From positions 1 through 64,000 of the forward strand of contig NZ_JTHF01000204.1 of NCBI RefSeq assembly GCF_001043895.1: a DNA stretch of 64,000 bases, read 5' to 3'. This DNA is from Methylobacterium indicum (GTDB taxonomy: Bacteria > Pseudomonadota > Alphaproteobacteria > Rhizobiales > Beijerinckiaceae). Made by a program: the position numbers and the translations under genes. The stretch's first letter is position 1; each line of letters opens with the position of its first letter. The notes below the pieces were generated by a model. It had not been told where the DNA came from. It saw only the letters and a program-made list of their open reading frames with translations, and ran no database searches. This document shows, in pieces, positions 8,981-16,928 of the stretch.

Positions 8981-9277
8981 ATGTGCCGGATCTTCGCCGA
9001 GCAGACGCCGGAGCGCTACGCCTACGAGACGCGCTCGCTGCGGATCGGCGGGCACTGCACGTCGCTTCGCCTCGAGACCGCGTTCTGGACCATCCTGGAG
9101 GAGATCGCCCGCCAGGAGGGTCTCAGCGTCGCCAAATTCGCCACCAAGTTGCACGACGAGGTGCTGGAGCGCCATGGCGAGGTGCGCAACTTCGCCTCCC
9201 TGCTGCGCTGCTCCTGCCTGATCTACCTGTCCCAGGGGCGCCCGGCCGCGGCGCCGGTGCTGATCGCCGCGGAGTAG
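8981..9277 (+). CDS. Ribbon-helix-helix domain protein (RHH_4-like)
   Basis: Protein of 98 residues. The ATG at 8981 has AGGAG at the right distance. Residues ~15-75 carry the RHH_4 pattern (ETRSLRIGGHCTSLRLETAF, then ILEEIARQEGLSVAKFATKL), in which the beta strand SLRLE would insert into the DNA major groove. The C-terminal ~25 residues include a hydrophobic CSCLIYLSQG stretch typical of this alphaproteobacterial family. Probably a small DNA-binding regulator; its target is unknown. It converges on the GMC oxidoreductase gene, with only 4 bases between the stops. Confidence 0.8.
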   Translation: MCRIFAEQTPERYAYETRSLRIGGHCTSLRLETAFWTILEEIARQEGLSVAKFATKLHDEVLERHGEVRNFASLLRCSCLIYLSQGRPAAAPVLIAAE

Positions 9278-9281
9278 GGCC

Positions 9282-10919
9282 TCACCCGGCATCCTCCAGG
9301 ATCATCGCGGCGCCCTTCTCGGCCAGCATGATCGTCGGCGAGTTGGTGTTGCCGGACGTGATGCGCGGCATCGCCGAGGCGTCGGCGACCCTCAGAGACC
9401 GCACCCCGCGCACCCGCAGGCGCGCATCGAGCACGGCGCCGGCATCGTGGTCGGCCCCCATCCGGGCGGTGCCGACGGGATGGAAGATCGTGGTGCCGAG
9501 GTCGCCCGCCGCCTTCAGCAGGTCGGCGTCGCTGGCGATCGAGGGGCCGGGCAGGTGCTCCTCCGGCCGGTAGCGGGCGAGCGGCGCCTGGGCGACGATG
9601 CGGCGGGTCACCTTGAGCGAATCCACCGCCACCCGGCGGTCCTCCTCGGTCGAGAGGTAGTTGGGCCGGATCTCCGGGGGCGCCAGCGGGTCGGGGCTTG
9701 CCGCATGCACGCTGCCGCGGCTCGACGGACGCAGGTTGCAGACGCTCGCCGTGAACGCCCCGAACCGGTGCAGGCCCTCGCCCCACTTGTCGAGGGAGAG
9801 CGGCTGGAAGTGGTATTCGAGGTTCGCCGTGGCGTAGTCGGGCGAGGAGCGGGTGAACACCCCGACCTGGCTCGGCGCCATGGTGAGCGGCCCGGTGCGA
9901 AACAGCGCGTATTCGACGCCCATCCAGCCGCGCTTGATCAGGTTGGCGTATGTGAGGTTGAGGGTGGGCACCCCCGTCACCTTGTAGACCGGCCGGATCT
10001 GCAGGTGGTCCTGTAGGTTCTCGCCGACGCCGGGCGCGTGATGCGCGACCCCGACCCCGAGTCCCTGGAGCCGGGTCCCGTCGCCGATGCCCGACAGTTC
10101 GAGGAGCTTCGGGGTCGCGACGGCGCCAGCCGACAGCACCACCTCGCCGTTCGCCCGGGCGAGGTAGCGCCGCCCGCCGCGCTCGAACGCCACCCCGACG
10201 GCGCGGCCGTCCTCGATCACCACCCGCTCGACGTGGATGCCGGTCTCGAGCCGGAGGTTCGGGCGGTGCAGCGCGGGTTTCAGGAAGCCGCGGGCGGCGC
10301 TCCAGCGCCGGCCCCGGCGCTGGTTGACCTGGAAATAGGACGAGCCTTCGTTGTCGCCGGTGTTGAAGTCCGGGATCTTCGGGATGCCGGCGGCCTCCGC
10401 CGCGTCGCGGATCGCGTCGAGGATCGCCCAGCGGATCCGCGGCGGCTCGACCCGCCACTCGCCGCCGGAGCGGTGGAAGCTGTTGGGCGGCGCGATGTGG
10501 TCCTCGTGCTTGAGGAAGTAGGGCAGCACGTCGTCCCAGCCCCAGCCCTCCAGGCCGAGCTGGCGCCAGCCGTCGTAATCGGCGGCCTGGCCGCGCATGT
10601 AGATCATCGCGTTGATGGCCGAGGAGCCGCCGATGACCTTGCCGCGCGGATAGGCGAGGCGGCGCCCGTTCAGGCCGGCTTCGTCCTGGGTGGTGAACAG
10701 CCAGTCCGCCCGCTTGTTGCCGATGGCGAAGAGGTAGCCCGCCGGGATGTGGAACCAGATCCAGTTGTCGCGCCCGCCCGCCTCCAGCACCAGCACCCGC
10801 CGACGGGAATCGGCCGACAGCCGGTTGGCGAGCACGCAGCCCGCCGAGCCCGCCCCGACCACGATGTAGTCGTACGTGCCGAAATCCTCGAAACCACCGC
10901 CGGCCGTGGTGCCTGCCAT
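9282..10919 (-). CDS. GMC family FAD-dependent oxidoreductase (choline/alcohol dehydrogenase-like)
   Basis: Flavoenzyme of 545 residues oxidising an alcohol. The FAD-binding Rossmann motif is at ~17-32 (DYIVVGAGSAGCVLANRL). GMC signature 1 is near residue 92 (PRGKVIGGSSAINAMIY) and signature 2 near 265 (GAVATPKLLELSGIG). The catalytic His region HPVGTARMG and the closing NTNSPTIMLAEKGA block are intact. Family members include choline dehydrogenase and polyethylene-glycol dehydrogenase. No betaine genes are nearby, so choline is not favoured. No signal peptide is seen. Confidence 0.92.
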   Translation of the reverse strand: MAGTTAGGGFEDFGTYDYIVVGAGSAGCVLANRLSADSRRRVLVLEAGGRDNWIWFHIPAGYLFAIGNKRADWLFTTQDEAGLNGRRLAYPRGKVIGGSSAINAMIYMRGQAADYDGWRQLGLEGWGWDDVLPYFLKHEDHIAPPNSFHRSGGEWRVEPPRIRWAILDAIRDAAEAAGIPKIPDFNTGDNEGSSYFQVNQRRGRRWSAARGFLKPALHRPNLRLETGIHVERVVIEDGRAVGVAFERGGRRYLARANGEVVLSAGAVATPKLLELSGIGDGTRLQGLGVGVAHHAPGVGENLQDHLQIRPVYKVTGVPTLNLTYANLIKRGWMGVEYALFRTGPLTMAPSQVGVFTRSSPDYATANLEYHFQPLSLDKWGEGLHRFGAFTASVCNLRPSSRGSVHAASPDPLAPPEIRPNYLSTEEDRRVAVDSLKVTRRIVAQAPLARYRPEEHLPGPSIASDADLLKAAGDLGTTIFHPVGTARMGADHDAGAVLDARLRVRGVRSLRVADASAMPRITSGNTNSPTIMLAEKGAAMILEDAG

Positions 10920-11027
10920 CGTGCGTCCCGCCCTGATCTCTCGTTTTCTGGCGGCCGGTGTAGCGCATTCCCCTGGCGACGGCGCAAGAGGTTGCCGCTA
11001 AGCTCCCCGAAAAGCGGGGAGGGATCG

Positions 11028-12590
11028 ATGCGGCGCAGCTTCGGAATCGTGGCGGGGCTCCTGACCGGGATCGCCGGCGGCCTGACGGCGGCCCCGGCAC
11101 TCGCCGGCGACTGCGCGGCGCTGGCGAACCTCAAGGTCGAGGCGGTGAACCTCCATTCCGCCGCCGAGGTCCCGGCCTCCGGCGACCTGCCGGCCTATTG
11201 CCGGGTGCTCGGCACGGTGCGGCCGGCGACCAGCTTCGAGGTGCGGCTGCCGCTGCAGAACTGGAACGGCAAGTATTACGGCACGGGCTGCGGCGGCTTC
11301 TGCGGCACCCTCCTGTCGGACGCGCCCGGCTTCACCAACGCGATGAATTACGGCCTGCGCCGGGGTTACGCCGCCTCGACCATGGATGGCGGCCACTGGG
11401 GCACCGGCTCGGCGGACGGGCGCTGGGCCGCCGGCGACCTCGTCGCCCGGATGGATTGGGGCCAGCGCGCCGTGACCGAGACCGCCCGGGTCAGCAAGGT
11501 GCTGGTGCGGGCCTTCTACGACCGGCCGCAGCAAAAGTCCTACTTCGCCGGCTGCTCCACCGGCGGCCGCATGGCGGCGATGGAGGCCCTGAGATACCCC
11601 AAGGACTTCGACGGGATCATCAGCGGGGCGCCCGCCCTCGACTATACCGGTCTCGTCGCCACGAGCTTCGCCTGGGTGGCGAAGGCCAATACCGGCCCGG
11701 ACGGCAAGCCGATCCTGACGACGCCGCGGGCCAGGCTCGTGACGGAGGCGGTCGCCGCCGCCTGCGGGGCGAAGGAGATGGGCGGTCTCGTCGCCGATCC
11801 GCGGCACTGCACTTTCAAGCCGTCCTCGCTCCGCTGCACCGGCGCCACCTCGGACACCTGCCTGACCGAGGCCGAGGTCGGGGTGCTGGAGAAGTGGTAT
11901 GCCGGCCCGACCGACGCCTCCGGCCGCGCGCTCTATCCGGGCGGCATCCCGCTCGGCTCGGAGGCGCATTGGCCGCGCTGGCTCACGGGGCTGGGCAACG
12001 CACCGGCGATCCTGCCGCTCTTCGCCGCCGACTTCCTGCGCTACATGGCGTTCTGGCCCTCGCCCGGGCCGGGCTACCGGGTCACGGATTTCGATTTTTC
12101 CGCCGATCCGGCCCGGCTGGCACCGCAGGCGCAGGTCTACAACGCCGCCACCTACGACCCGGCGAGCGCGACGGCACGCCCGGCCGCCGGCCTCTCGGCG
12201 TTCCACGAGGCCGGCGGCAAGCTCCTGATCTATCACGGCTGGGGCGATTCCCTGGTCACGCCGTTCATGACCGTCGCCTTCTACGAGGCGCTCGCCAAGG
12301 GAACCGCCGGAAAGGCGGACGGTCTCGCGGCGGTCAAGGACACCGCGCGCCTGTTCATGGTGCCGGGCATGGACCATTGCGGCATCGGCACCGAGGGGCC
12401 GGGCATCGCCGATACCGGGATCGATCCCCTGACCGCGCTCGAGCGCTGGGTCGAGGCCGGCGAGGCGCCGCGCGAGCTCGTGGCGACGAAGCACGATGCC
12501 GGCGGGGCGATCGCGTGGTCGCTCCCGGTCTGCGCCTATCCGGAGGTCCCGCGCGCCGAAGGAGCGGGCCTCGTCTGCGCGGCGCCGTGA
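11028..12590 (+). CDS. Tannase/feruloyl esterase family secreted hydrolase
   Basis: Predicted periplasmic or secreted alpha/beta-hydrolase of 520 residues that would cleave aromatic ester bonds. Signal peptide at 1-27 (GIVAGLLTGIAGGLTAAPALAG). The family's CS-D-HC triad with its disulfide is complete: Cys176-Ser177 in GCSTGG, Asp407 in HGWGDS, His450-Cys451 in MDHCG. An internal lid region with several Cys lies between (CTFKPSSLRCTG). GGGGAGGGATCG precedes the ATG. It is divergent from the GMC oxidoreductase with ~108 bases between starts, so the two could share control of plant phenolic use (inference). Confidence 0.9.
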   Translation: MRRSFGIVAGLLTGIAGGLTAAPALAGDCAALANLKVEAVNLHSAAEVPASGDLPAYCRVLGTVRPATSFEVRLPLQNWNGKYYGTGCGGFCGTLLSDAPGFTNAMNYGLRRGYAASTMDGGHWGTGSADGRWAAGDLVARMDWGQRAVTETARVSKVLVRAFYDRPQQKSYFAGCSTGGRMAAMEALRYPKDFDGIISGAPALDYTGLVATSFAWVAKANTGPDGKPILTTPRARLVTEAVAAACGAKEMGGLVADPRHCTFKPSSLRCTGATSDTCLTEAEVGVLEKWYAGPTDASGRALYPGGIPLGSEAHWPRWLTGLGNAPAILPLFAADFLRYMAFWPSPGPGYRVTDFDFSADPARLAPQAQVYNAATYDPASATARPAAGLSAFHEAGGKLLIYHGWGDSLVTPFMTVAFYEALAKGTAGKADGLAAVKDTARLFMVPGMDHCGIGTEGPGIADTGIDPLTALERWVEAGEAPRELVATKHDAGGAIAWSLPVCAYPEVPRAEGAGLVCAAP

Positions 12591-12767
12591 TCGGCGCGGC
12601 GCCGTGACCGGTGCAGACCGTGACGGGCCGCTCGCTCGCGAGCGATTCGCTTGGCCAATCGGCTTAGGACGAGATCCTGCGCGAGCCGACGAGCTTCTTC
12701 AACAATCACATGTTAGACGTTGGCGATGGCCGCTTTCGTGGCATTGAGTGCCGCAGGAGTGGCGGAC

Positions 12768-13010
12768 ATGACGACCGACGACGCACGACCCCGGGTCCTC
12801 TCGATCACCAGCATCACCGCCGTCAGCACCATCGACGGCGGCGATACCCTGGCGGCCGAGGTGAGTGGGCCCGATGGCGGCACGGTGTTCCTGCTCATCC
12901 CCCTCGGCGCCGCCGGCGCCCTGATCACCCAGCTGACCGACGCCGCCGAACGGGGCGCGCAGGAGCGGCGCCTGCACAGCCGCGGCCGTCTGCCGACGGT
13001 GGAGGTCTAG
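12768..13010 (+). CDS. Small hypothetical protein
   Basis: I do not recognise this 80-residue protein. The ATG at 12768 is supported by AGGAG 8 bases upstream; an in-frame ATG further upstream would add 16 residues but lacks a ribosome site. The composition is that of a folded soluble protein: alternating beta-like segments (PRVLSITSITAVSTIDGGD, LAAEVSGPDGGTVFLLIPL), then a helix ending in Arg-rich residues. No signal peptide. It stands alone between the esterase and diguanylate cyclase genes. Confidence 0.55.
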   Translation: MTTDDARPRVLSITSITAVSTIDGGDTLAAEVSGPDGGTVFLLIPLGAAGALITQLTDAAERGAQERRLHSRGRLPTVEV

Positions 13011-13033
13011 CCTTTCCTCCGGCGAATGAGCGG

Positions 13034-13111
13034 GATCGTTCAAATGTGAACGATCGGCTGCACCGATCGTTTCGAGGGACCGGAGAGAACGGACCTCCGT
13101 CGTGGAGGTCC
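13034..13111 (+). promoter_or_regulatory. Leader with three hairpins, two of them overlapping, before the diguanylate cyclase
   Basis: Hairpin A is 13034-13055 (GATCGTTCA, loop AATG, TGAACGATC; 9 perfect pairs). Hairpin B is 13051-13069 (CGATCGG, loop CTGCA, CCGATCG; 7 pairs) and shares 5 bases with A, so A and B exclude each other. Hairpin C is 13091-13111 (GGACCTCC, loop GTCGT, GGAGGTCC; 8 pairs) and contains the GTG start codon and the GGAGG that would serve the alternative TTG start. This looks like a switchable 5' leader or a set of protein sites; function is inferred. Confidence 0.4.
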
Positions 13112-14835
13112 CGCGTTTGTCGTTCAGGAACAGGCTGCGATTCGAGCATCAGCTCGCCGCCCTGGTCGGGCTGCTCTGCCTCGCCCTCGTGGGGGCGACG
13201 GTGGGCGGAGCGATCTGGCTCGAGCGGCGCAGCGCCGTGCGGCTGGCCGAGGATCGCCTCGGTCGCCTGGCCGCCGGCATGGCCGAGAGCCTCGACGCCA
13301 CCCTGCGCGAGCGCTTCCGCGAGATCCAGGTCGTCGCCGGCCTCGCGCCCTTGCGCGAGCGCTGGACCGCCGACCCCTCGGCGGCCCGCGGCGTCCTCGC
13401 CGCCATGCGGACGACGGCGCCGGACTATGCCTGGCTCGGCTTCGTGGCCGCGGACGGGCGCGTGCGGATCGGCACCGAAGGGATGCTGGAGGGGGATGCG
13501 CTGAACGGACGCGCCTGGTTCGAGGTCGGCCTGATCCGGCCCACTGTCGGCGACGTGCACGAGGCGGTGCTGCTGAACCGCCTGCTTCATCGCACCGGCG
13601 CGGAGCCCCTGCGCCTCGTCGACCTCGCGGCCCCGGTGCACGATGCGGCGGGCGCGGTCATCGGGGTGCTGGGCGGTCACCTGAGCTGGGACTGGGCGGG
13701 CCGGGTCCGCAATCGCCTCATCGAGACGGCCGCGCCCGGTACCGAGCTCTGGGTTCTCGACCGGCGCGGCCGCGTGCTCCTCGGACCCCATCTCGGGGCG
13801 GCACCGTTCGGCCCGGCCTTGACCGGCGGCATGGTTGAGCGCGGCAGCGGCACCTTCTCGGTCGATCTCGGCGGCGAGATGGTGCGGGCGGGTTTCGCCT
13901 CGGCGGCCAAGGGCGAGCGGACCGAGATCGCGGGCGGCGATCCCGCCCTCGGCTGGATCGTGGTGGCGACGCGCCCGCAAGTCCAGATCCTCGCGCCGGT
14001 GCAGCAATCGATCCGACCGCTCCTCGGCCTCGGCGCCGCCCTGGCCCTCGTCGGCGTCGCCCTGGCCTGGTGCCTCGGCCGCGGCATCGCCGCGCCGCTG
14101 CGCCAGATGACCGCCGCGGCCGACCGGATCGGCCGCGAGCCCGACGCGACGACGTTGCCGCATCTCGACCACGCCCGGGAATTTCGCGAGCTGTCGGCGT
14201 CCTTACGCGCGCTCCTGCAGCGGATCGGCACCGCCGAACGGCAGCTCAGCGACGCCACCGACCGCTCGACGCGCGTCGCAGCCTTCTACCGGCGCCAGAT
14301 CGAGGCCCTGCGCCAGGTCGCCGGGACCGACATGCTGACCGGCCTTCTCAACCGCCGGGGCTTCGTCGTGCCGGCCGAGGAGGCCTTCGCCATCGGCCGC
14401 AGCGGCCGGGGCGCCGCGGTGCTCGTCATCGACATCGACCACTTCAAGCGCGTCAACGACGAGCACGGCCACGATGCCGGCGACGCGGTGATCCGCCATG
14501 TCGGCGCCCTGCTGGCGGAGGCGGTGCGCGGCTCCGACACCGTCGCGCGCTTCGGCGGCGAGGAATTCGTGGTCCTGCTCGTCGGCCTCGGTGCCGCCGA
14601 ATCGGTGCTGATCGCCGAGCGCCTGTGCGCGGCCGTGCGCGAGACGACGATCACCCATCCGGGCGGCACCATCGGGGTCACGGTCAGCATCGGCGTCGCG
14701 ATGGTCTCGGGCCTCGACCCCGACATCCACGCGGCGATCGCCCGCGCCGATGCGGCGCTCTACGACGCCAAGGCCCGCGGGCGCGACCGGGTCGGCGTCG
14801 CGGCAGGGCCCGACGGCGTGGGGCGAGCCGCGTGA
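13102..14835 (+). CDS. Membrane-bound diguanylate cyclase (periplasmic sensor, HAMP, GGDEF)
   Basis: Makes cyclic di-GMP from two GTP at the inner membrane. 577 residues from GTG 13102; a TTG at 13117 with GGAGG 8 bases upstream would shorten it by 5. TM1 is at ~13-35, then a ~265-residue periplasmic sensor of Cache type with a WFEVG segment, and TM2 at ~305-326 (LLGLGAALALVGVALAWCLG). A HAMP linker spans ~327-380, then GGDEF ~410-570. The active site GGEEF is at 485-489 and the inhibitory RxxD site (RGSD, 476-479) lies five residues before it, so the enzyme should be active and feedback-inhibited. The ligand of the sensor is unknown. Confidence 0.92.
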   Translation: MEVPRLSFRNRLRFEHQLAALVGLLCLALVGATVGGAIWLERRSAVRLAEDRLGRLAAGMAESLDATLRERFREIQVVAGLAPLRERWTADPSAARGVLAAMRTTAPDYAWLGFVAADGRVRIGTEGMLEGDALNGRAWFEVGLIRPTVGDVHEAVLLNRLLHRTGAEPLRLVDLAAPVHDAAGAVIGVLGGHLSWDWAGRVRNRLIETAAPGTELWVLDRRGRVLLGPHLGAAPFGPALTGGMVERGSGTFSVDLGGEMVRAGFASAAKGERTEIAGGDPALGWIVVATRPQVQILAPVQQSIRPLLGLGAALALVGVALAWCLGRGIAAPLRQMTAAADRIGREPDATTLPHLDHAREFRELSASLRALLQRIGTAERQLSDATDRSTRVAAFYRRQIEALRQVAGTDMLTGLLNRRGFVVPAEEAFAIGRSGRGAAVLVIDIDHFKRVNDEHGHDAGDAVIRHVGALLAEAVRGSDTVARFGGEEFVVLLVGLGAAESVLIAERLCAAVRETTITHPGGTIGVTVSIGVAMVSGLDPDIHAAIARADAALYDAKARGRDRVGVAAGPDGVGRAA

Positions 14836-14888
14836 GCAAAGCTCCGAGCGCCAGGTCGTGGCCTCTCCCGCAAGATCTAACGGTGACC

Positions 14889-14914
14889 GGAACCTGAGCG
14901 GGAATCGTCTCGTT
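14889..14914 (+). promoter_or_regulatory. EcfG (general stress sigma factor) promoter candidate
   Basis: GGAAC (14889-14893) is followed after 17 bases by CGTT (14911-14914), the pattern known for EcfG/RpoE2 promoters of alphaproteobacteria. It lies 40 bases upstream of the 27-residue membrane protein start. Confidence 0.65.
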
Positions 14915-14953
14915 GTTACTCCGTGTGAGTATCATGGAGCGATGGAGGCGACG

Positions 14954-15037
14954 ATGATGAAAGGCGGATTGCTCTGGCTGATCGGCATTCCGATTCCGAT
15001 CATCCTGATCCTGTTCTTCCTCGGCTACCTGCACTGA
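14954..15037 (+). CDS. 27-residue single-span membrane peptide
   Basis: Tiny predicted inner-membrane protein, MMKGG followed by one hydrophobic span LLWLIGIPIPIILILFFLGY and a short LH tail. GGAGG is 5 bases before ATG 14954; ATG 14957 and an in-frame ATG 14942 are alternatives. From memory, very similar peptides with an IGIPIPIIL core occur in methylobacteria and rhizobia with unknown function. The EcfG-type promoter in front suggests induction in general stress. The double Pro in the middle of the helix suggests a kinked span. Confidence 0.7.
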   Translation: MMKGGLLWLIGIPIPIILILFFLGYLH

Positions 15038-15170
15038 CGAGGCCGGTTTCACCGGTTCGATCGTGCCGGCTTTCCCGCCTCCGTGTGCGGGAGGGGCGAC
15101 CGGGAAGCGTGCGGGGGTGCCCCTGTTCCGAGAACCTGCTCGATCAGACAAGGGATCTTCAGACCCTCAT

Positions 15171-15208
15171 CGTCGTTCCGGGCTCCGCTGCGCGGTTCCG
15201 GAACGACG
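15171..15208. repeat. Palindromic intergenic element, copy 1
   Basis: CGTCGTTCCGG (15171-15181) pairs perfectly with CCGGAACGACG (15198-15208). The 16-base loop contains a smaller CCGC-TGC-GCGG hairpin. The sequence resembles the CGTCATTCCGGG...CCGGAATGACG repeats scattered in many alphaproteobacterial genomes. Confidence 0.6.
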
Positions 15209-15300
15209 CGGTGCTTATAAAAAATTTGCAAAACAACGATAGCAGTCAATCGGTCTCCAAGAGGCTGGTTGATTGCCAAATTCGAGACAAAACCCTCCAT

Positions 15301-15338
15301 CGTCATCCCGAGTTCCGCTGCACGGCCCCAGGATGACG
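15301..15338. repeat. Palindromic intergenic element, copy 2
   Basis: CGTCATCC (15301-15308) pairs with GGATGACG (15331-15338). The interior (AGTTCCGCTGCACGGCCCC) is clearly related to the loop of copy 1 (GCTCCGCTGCGCGGTT), so both derive from one repeat family. Confidence 0.6.
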
Positions 15339-15576
15339 CAGGGAAGCGGCAATGTTGGCGCCAGATCGACGGGATGCATCGATCAAACAGGCTCTCCGGG
15401 CTATTCATTCGGTCGCATCATCCTCGTGCGCGGGATCTTCGATCCTCCGGCTCTCGTCCCGTGCAGGAGGCGCGCCATCTCCCATCCCGCCCTTGCGTCG
15501 AACGCCGCCGGCTTGGCAGACAGGTCCGCGGGCGGGAGCGCGAATGCGACGCCGCCGGCGACGGGAGGAGACCGAC

Positions 15577-16368
15577 ATGACGGACCGACACGTGACCAAG
15601 CCGCTCGCGGAAAAGATCGCCTGGGTGACGGGCGCGGGCAGCGGCATCGGCGAGGCGGCGGCCCTGGCCCTCGCAGGGGCGGGCGCCCGGGTGGTGCTCA
15701 CCGGCCGCCGGGAGGAGCCGCTGCGGGCCCTCGCGGCACGGATCGTCGCCGAGGGCGGCGAAGCGGAGGTCGAGGTCGGCGACGTGACCGACGCGAGCCG
15801 GGTCGGCGCCATCGTCGGCAGCATCGAGCGGCGCTTCGGTCGCATCGACGTGCTGGTGAGCAATGCCGGCAGCAACGTGCGCGAGCGGCGCTGGGATGCC
15901 CTGTCGCCGGAGGGCGCGCAGGACGTGATCGCCGCCAACCTGTCGAGCGCCTTCTACGCCTCGCTCGCGGTGCTGCCGCTGATGCGCCGGCAGGGCGACG
16001 GCGTGCTGATCCACACCGCCTCCTGGGCCGGGCGCTTCGTCAGCCCGGTGAGCGGGCCCGCCTACACGGCGGCCAAGCACGCCGTGGTGGCGATGAGCCA
16101 CAGCATCAACATGGAGGAATGCGTCAACGGCATCCGCTCGACGGTTCTGTGCCCGGCCGAGGTCGCGACCCCGATCCTCGACAAGCGCCCGGTACCGGTG
16201 ACGCCCGAGGACCGCGCCCGCATGCTCCAGCCCGACGACATGGCGGCGCTGATCCTGTTCGTGGCGACGCGCCCGCGCCACGTCTGCCTCAACGAGGTGG
16301 TGATCAGCCCGACCTGGAACCGCGGCTACGTCCCGGATGCCCGGCTGGGCTCGCGCCTCGGCGCCTGA
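15577..16368 (+). CDS. Short-chain dehydrogenase/reductase
   Basis: NAD(P)-dependent oxidoreductase of 263 residues. The start ATG 15577 has GGGAGGAG upstream. The cofactor motif TGAGSGIG is at 18-25, NAG at 97-99, and the catalytic set Ser149, Tyr163 and Lys167 (YTAAK) is intact. The Asp/Arg pattern after strand 2 (LTGRREE) favours NADP. The sequence after the active site (HSINMEECVNGIRSTVLCPA) matches a Rhizobiales SDR subgroup of unknown substrate. It stands alone on the plus strand. Confidence 0.9.
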   Translation: MTDRHVTKPLAEKIAWVTGAGSGIGEAAALALAGAGARVVLTGRREEPLRALAARIVAEGGEAEVEVGDVTDASRVGAIVGSIERRFGRIDVLVSNAGSNVRERRWDALSPEGAQDVIAANLSSAFYASLAVLPLMRRQGDGVLIHTASWAGRFVSPVSGPAYTAAKHAVVAMSHSINMEECVNGIRSTVLCPAEVATPILDKRPVPVTPEDRARMLQPDDMAALILFVATRPRHVCLNEVVISPTWNRGYVPDARLGSRLGA

Positions 16369-16398
16369 CGGCCGGGCCTCACGCGGCTTTGCCGCGCG

Positions 16399-16433
16399 GG
16401 CCCCGGGTGACCGTCGCGCGGTCGCCCGGGGCC
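16399..16433. terminator. Hairpin between convergent genes
   Basis: A 15-bp stem with one G-T wobble (GGCCCCGGGTGACCG / CGGTCGCCCGGGGCC, loop TCGCG) lies between the stops of the SDR gene and the convergent small gene. There is no T run, so it may slow polymerase or protect 3' ends rather than be a classic terminator. Confidence 0.5.
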
Positions 16434-16451
16434 TGCGGGAGGTGATCCAGG

Positions 16452-16703
16452 TCAGGCACCCCGGCCGGCGGCGTCGGCCTGCTCGGCTTGCGCCTTCAGC
16501 TCGAGCTCGCTCCGGTGGAGCCGGCTGAGCAGCATGAGCATGCGGCCCGGCAGGGCCGTATCCTCGGCGGTGAGCGGCGCCGCGCGGCGCCAGGGGGCAG
16601 CATCCCGTCCGTAGGCATCCCGTGAGGGGACGAGCCGGGCGGGGGCTTGAGCGGTCTCGGCGGAAACTTCCGGCTCGACCTGCTCGCGGAGTCGGGTACG
16701 CAT
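16452..16703 (-). CDS. Small hypothetical protein, predicted stress-regulated
   Basis: Unrecognised protein of 83 residues. The ATG at 16703 has AAGGA 8 bases upstream. The N-terminal half is Ala/Pro/Glu-rich and probably disordered. The C-terminal ~35 residues look conserved and helical (GRMLMLLSRLHRSELELKAQ). A promoter of perfect EcfG pattern lies 47 bases upstream, which is the best argument that this is a real gene. No domain or catalytic residue is recognisable. Confidence 0.65.
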   Translation of the reverse strand: MRTRLREQVEPEVSAETAQAPARLVPSRDAYGRDAAPWRRAAPLTAEDTALPGRMLMLLSRLHRSELELKAQAEQADAAGRGA

Positions 16704-16749
16704 CGCACGATCCTTCGACGGCCGGCTTCTGGCGACCGGCGCCGCTATG

Positions 16750-16774
16750 AACGTCGACCCGCTGCCGCGGTTCC
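16750..16774 (-). promoter_or_regulatory. EcfG promoter candidate (GGAAC-N16-CGTT)
   Basis: On the minus strand GGAAC (16774-16770) is followed after exactly 16 bases by CGTT (16753-16750). Predicted transcription would start near 16743, about 40 bases before the small gene ATG at 16703. Confidence 0.7.
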
Positions 16775-16928
16775 GTCGGAAGATGCGGATCTTCCGCAGG
16801 GGCAGGGCGGCTGTGTCGTCGACGCCACACCGGGCCGGGGCGGCCGGGGGTCCGGCTGCAGCGCCGTCATGCCGGAGGGGCGTGACGGGGCGGTGACGGC
16901 GGCCGGCGCGGATGCTATGGGCGCGGGC

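Larger units (their letters stand above)
15038..15576. other. 539-base intergenic region with two palindromic repeat elements
   Basis: No gene supported. It holds two related imperfect palindromes (15171-15208 and 15301-15338) and, between them, an unusually AT-rich stretch (about 15211-15295, with CTTATAAAAAATTTGCAAAAC) unlike the surrounding GC-rich DNA. GGGAGGAG before the SDR start closes the region. Confidence 0.7.

Noticed and set aside
15085-15540. Short plus-strand frames across the repeat elements before the SDR gene
   Set aside because: They run through palindromic repeats and lack ribosome sites; such frames are a common over-annotation in these genomes.
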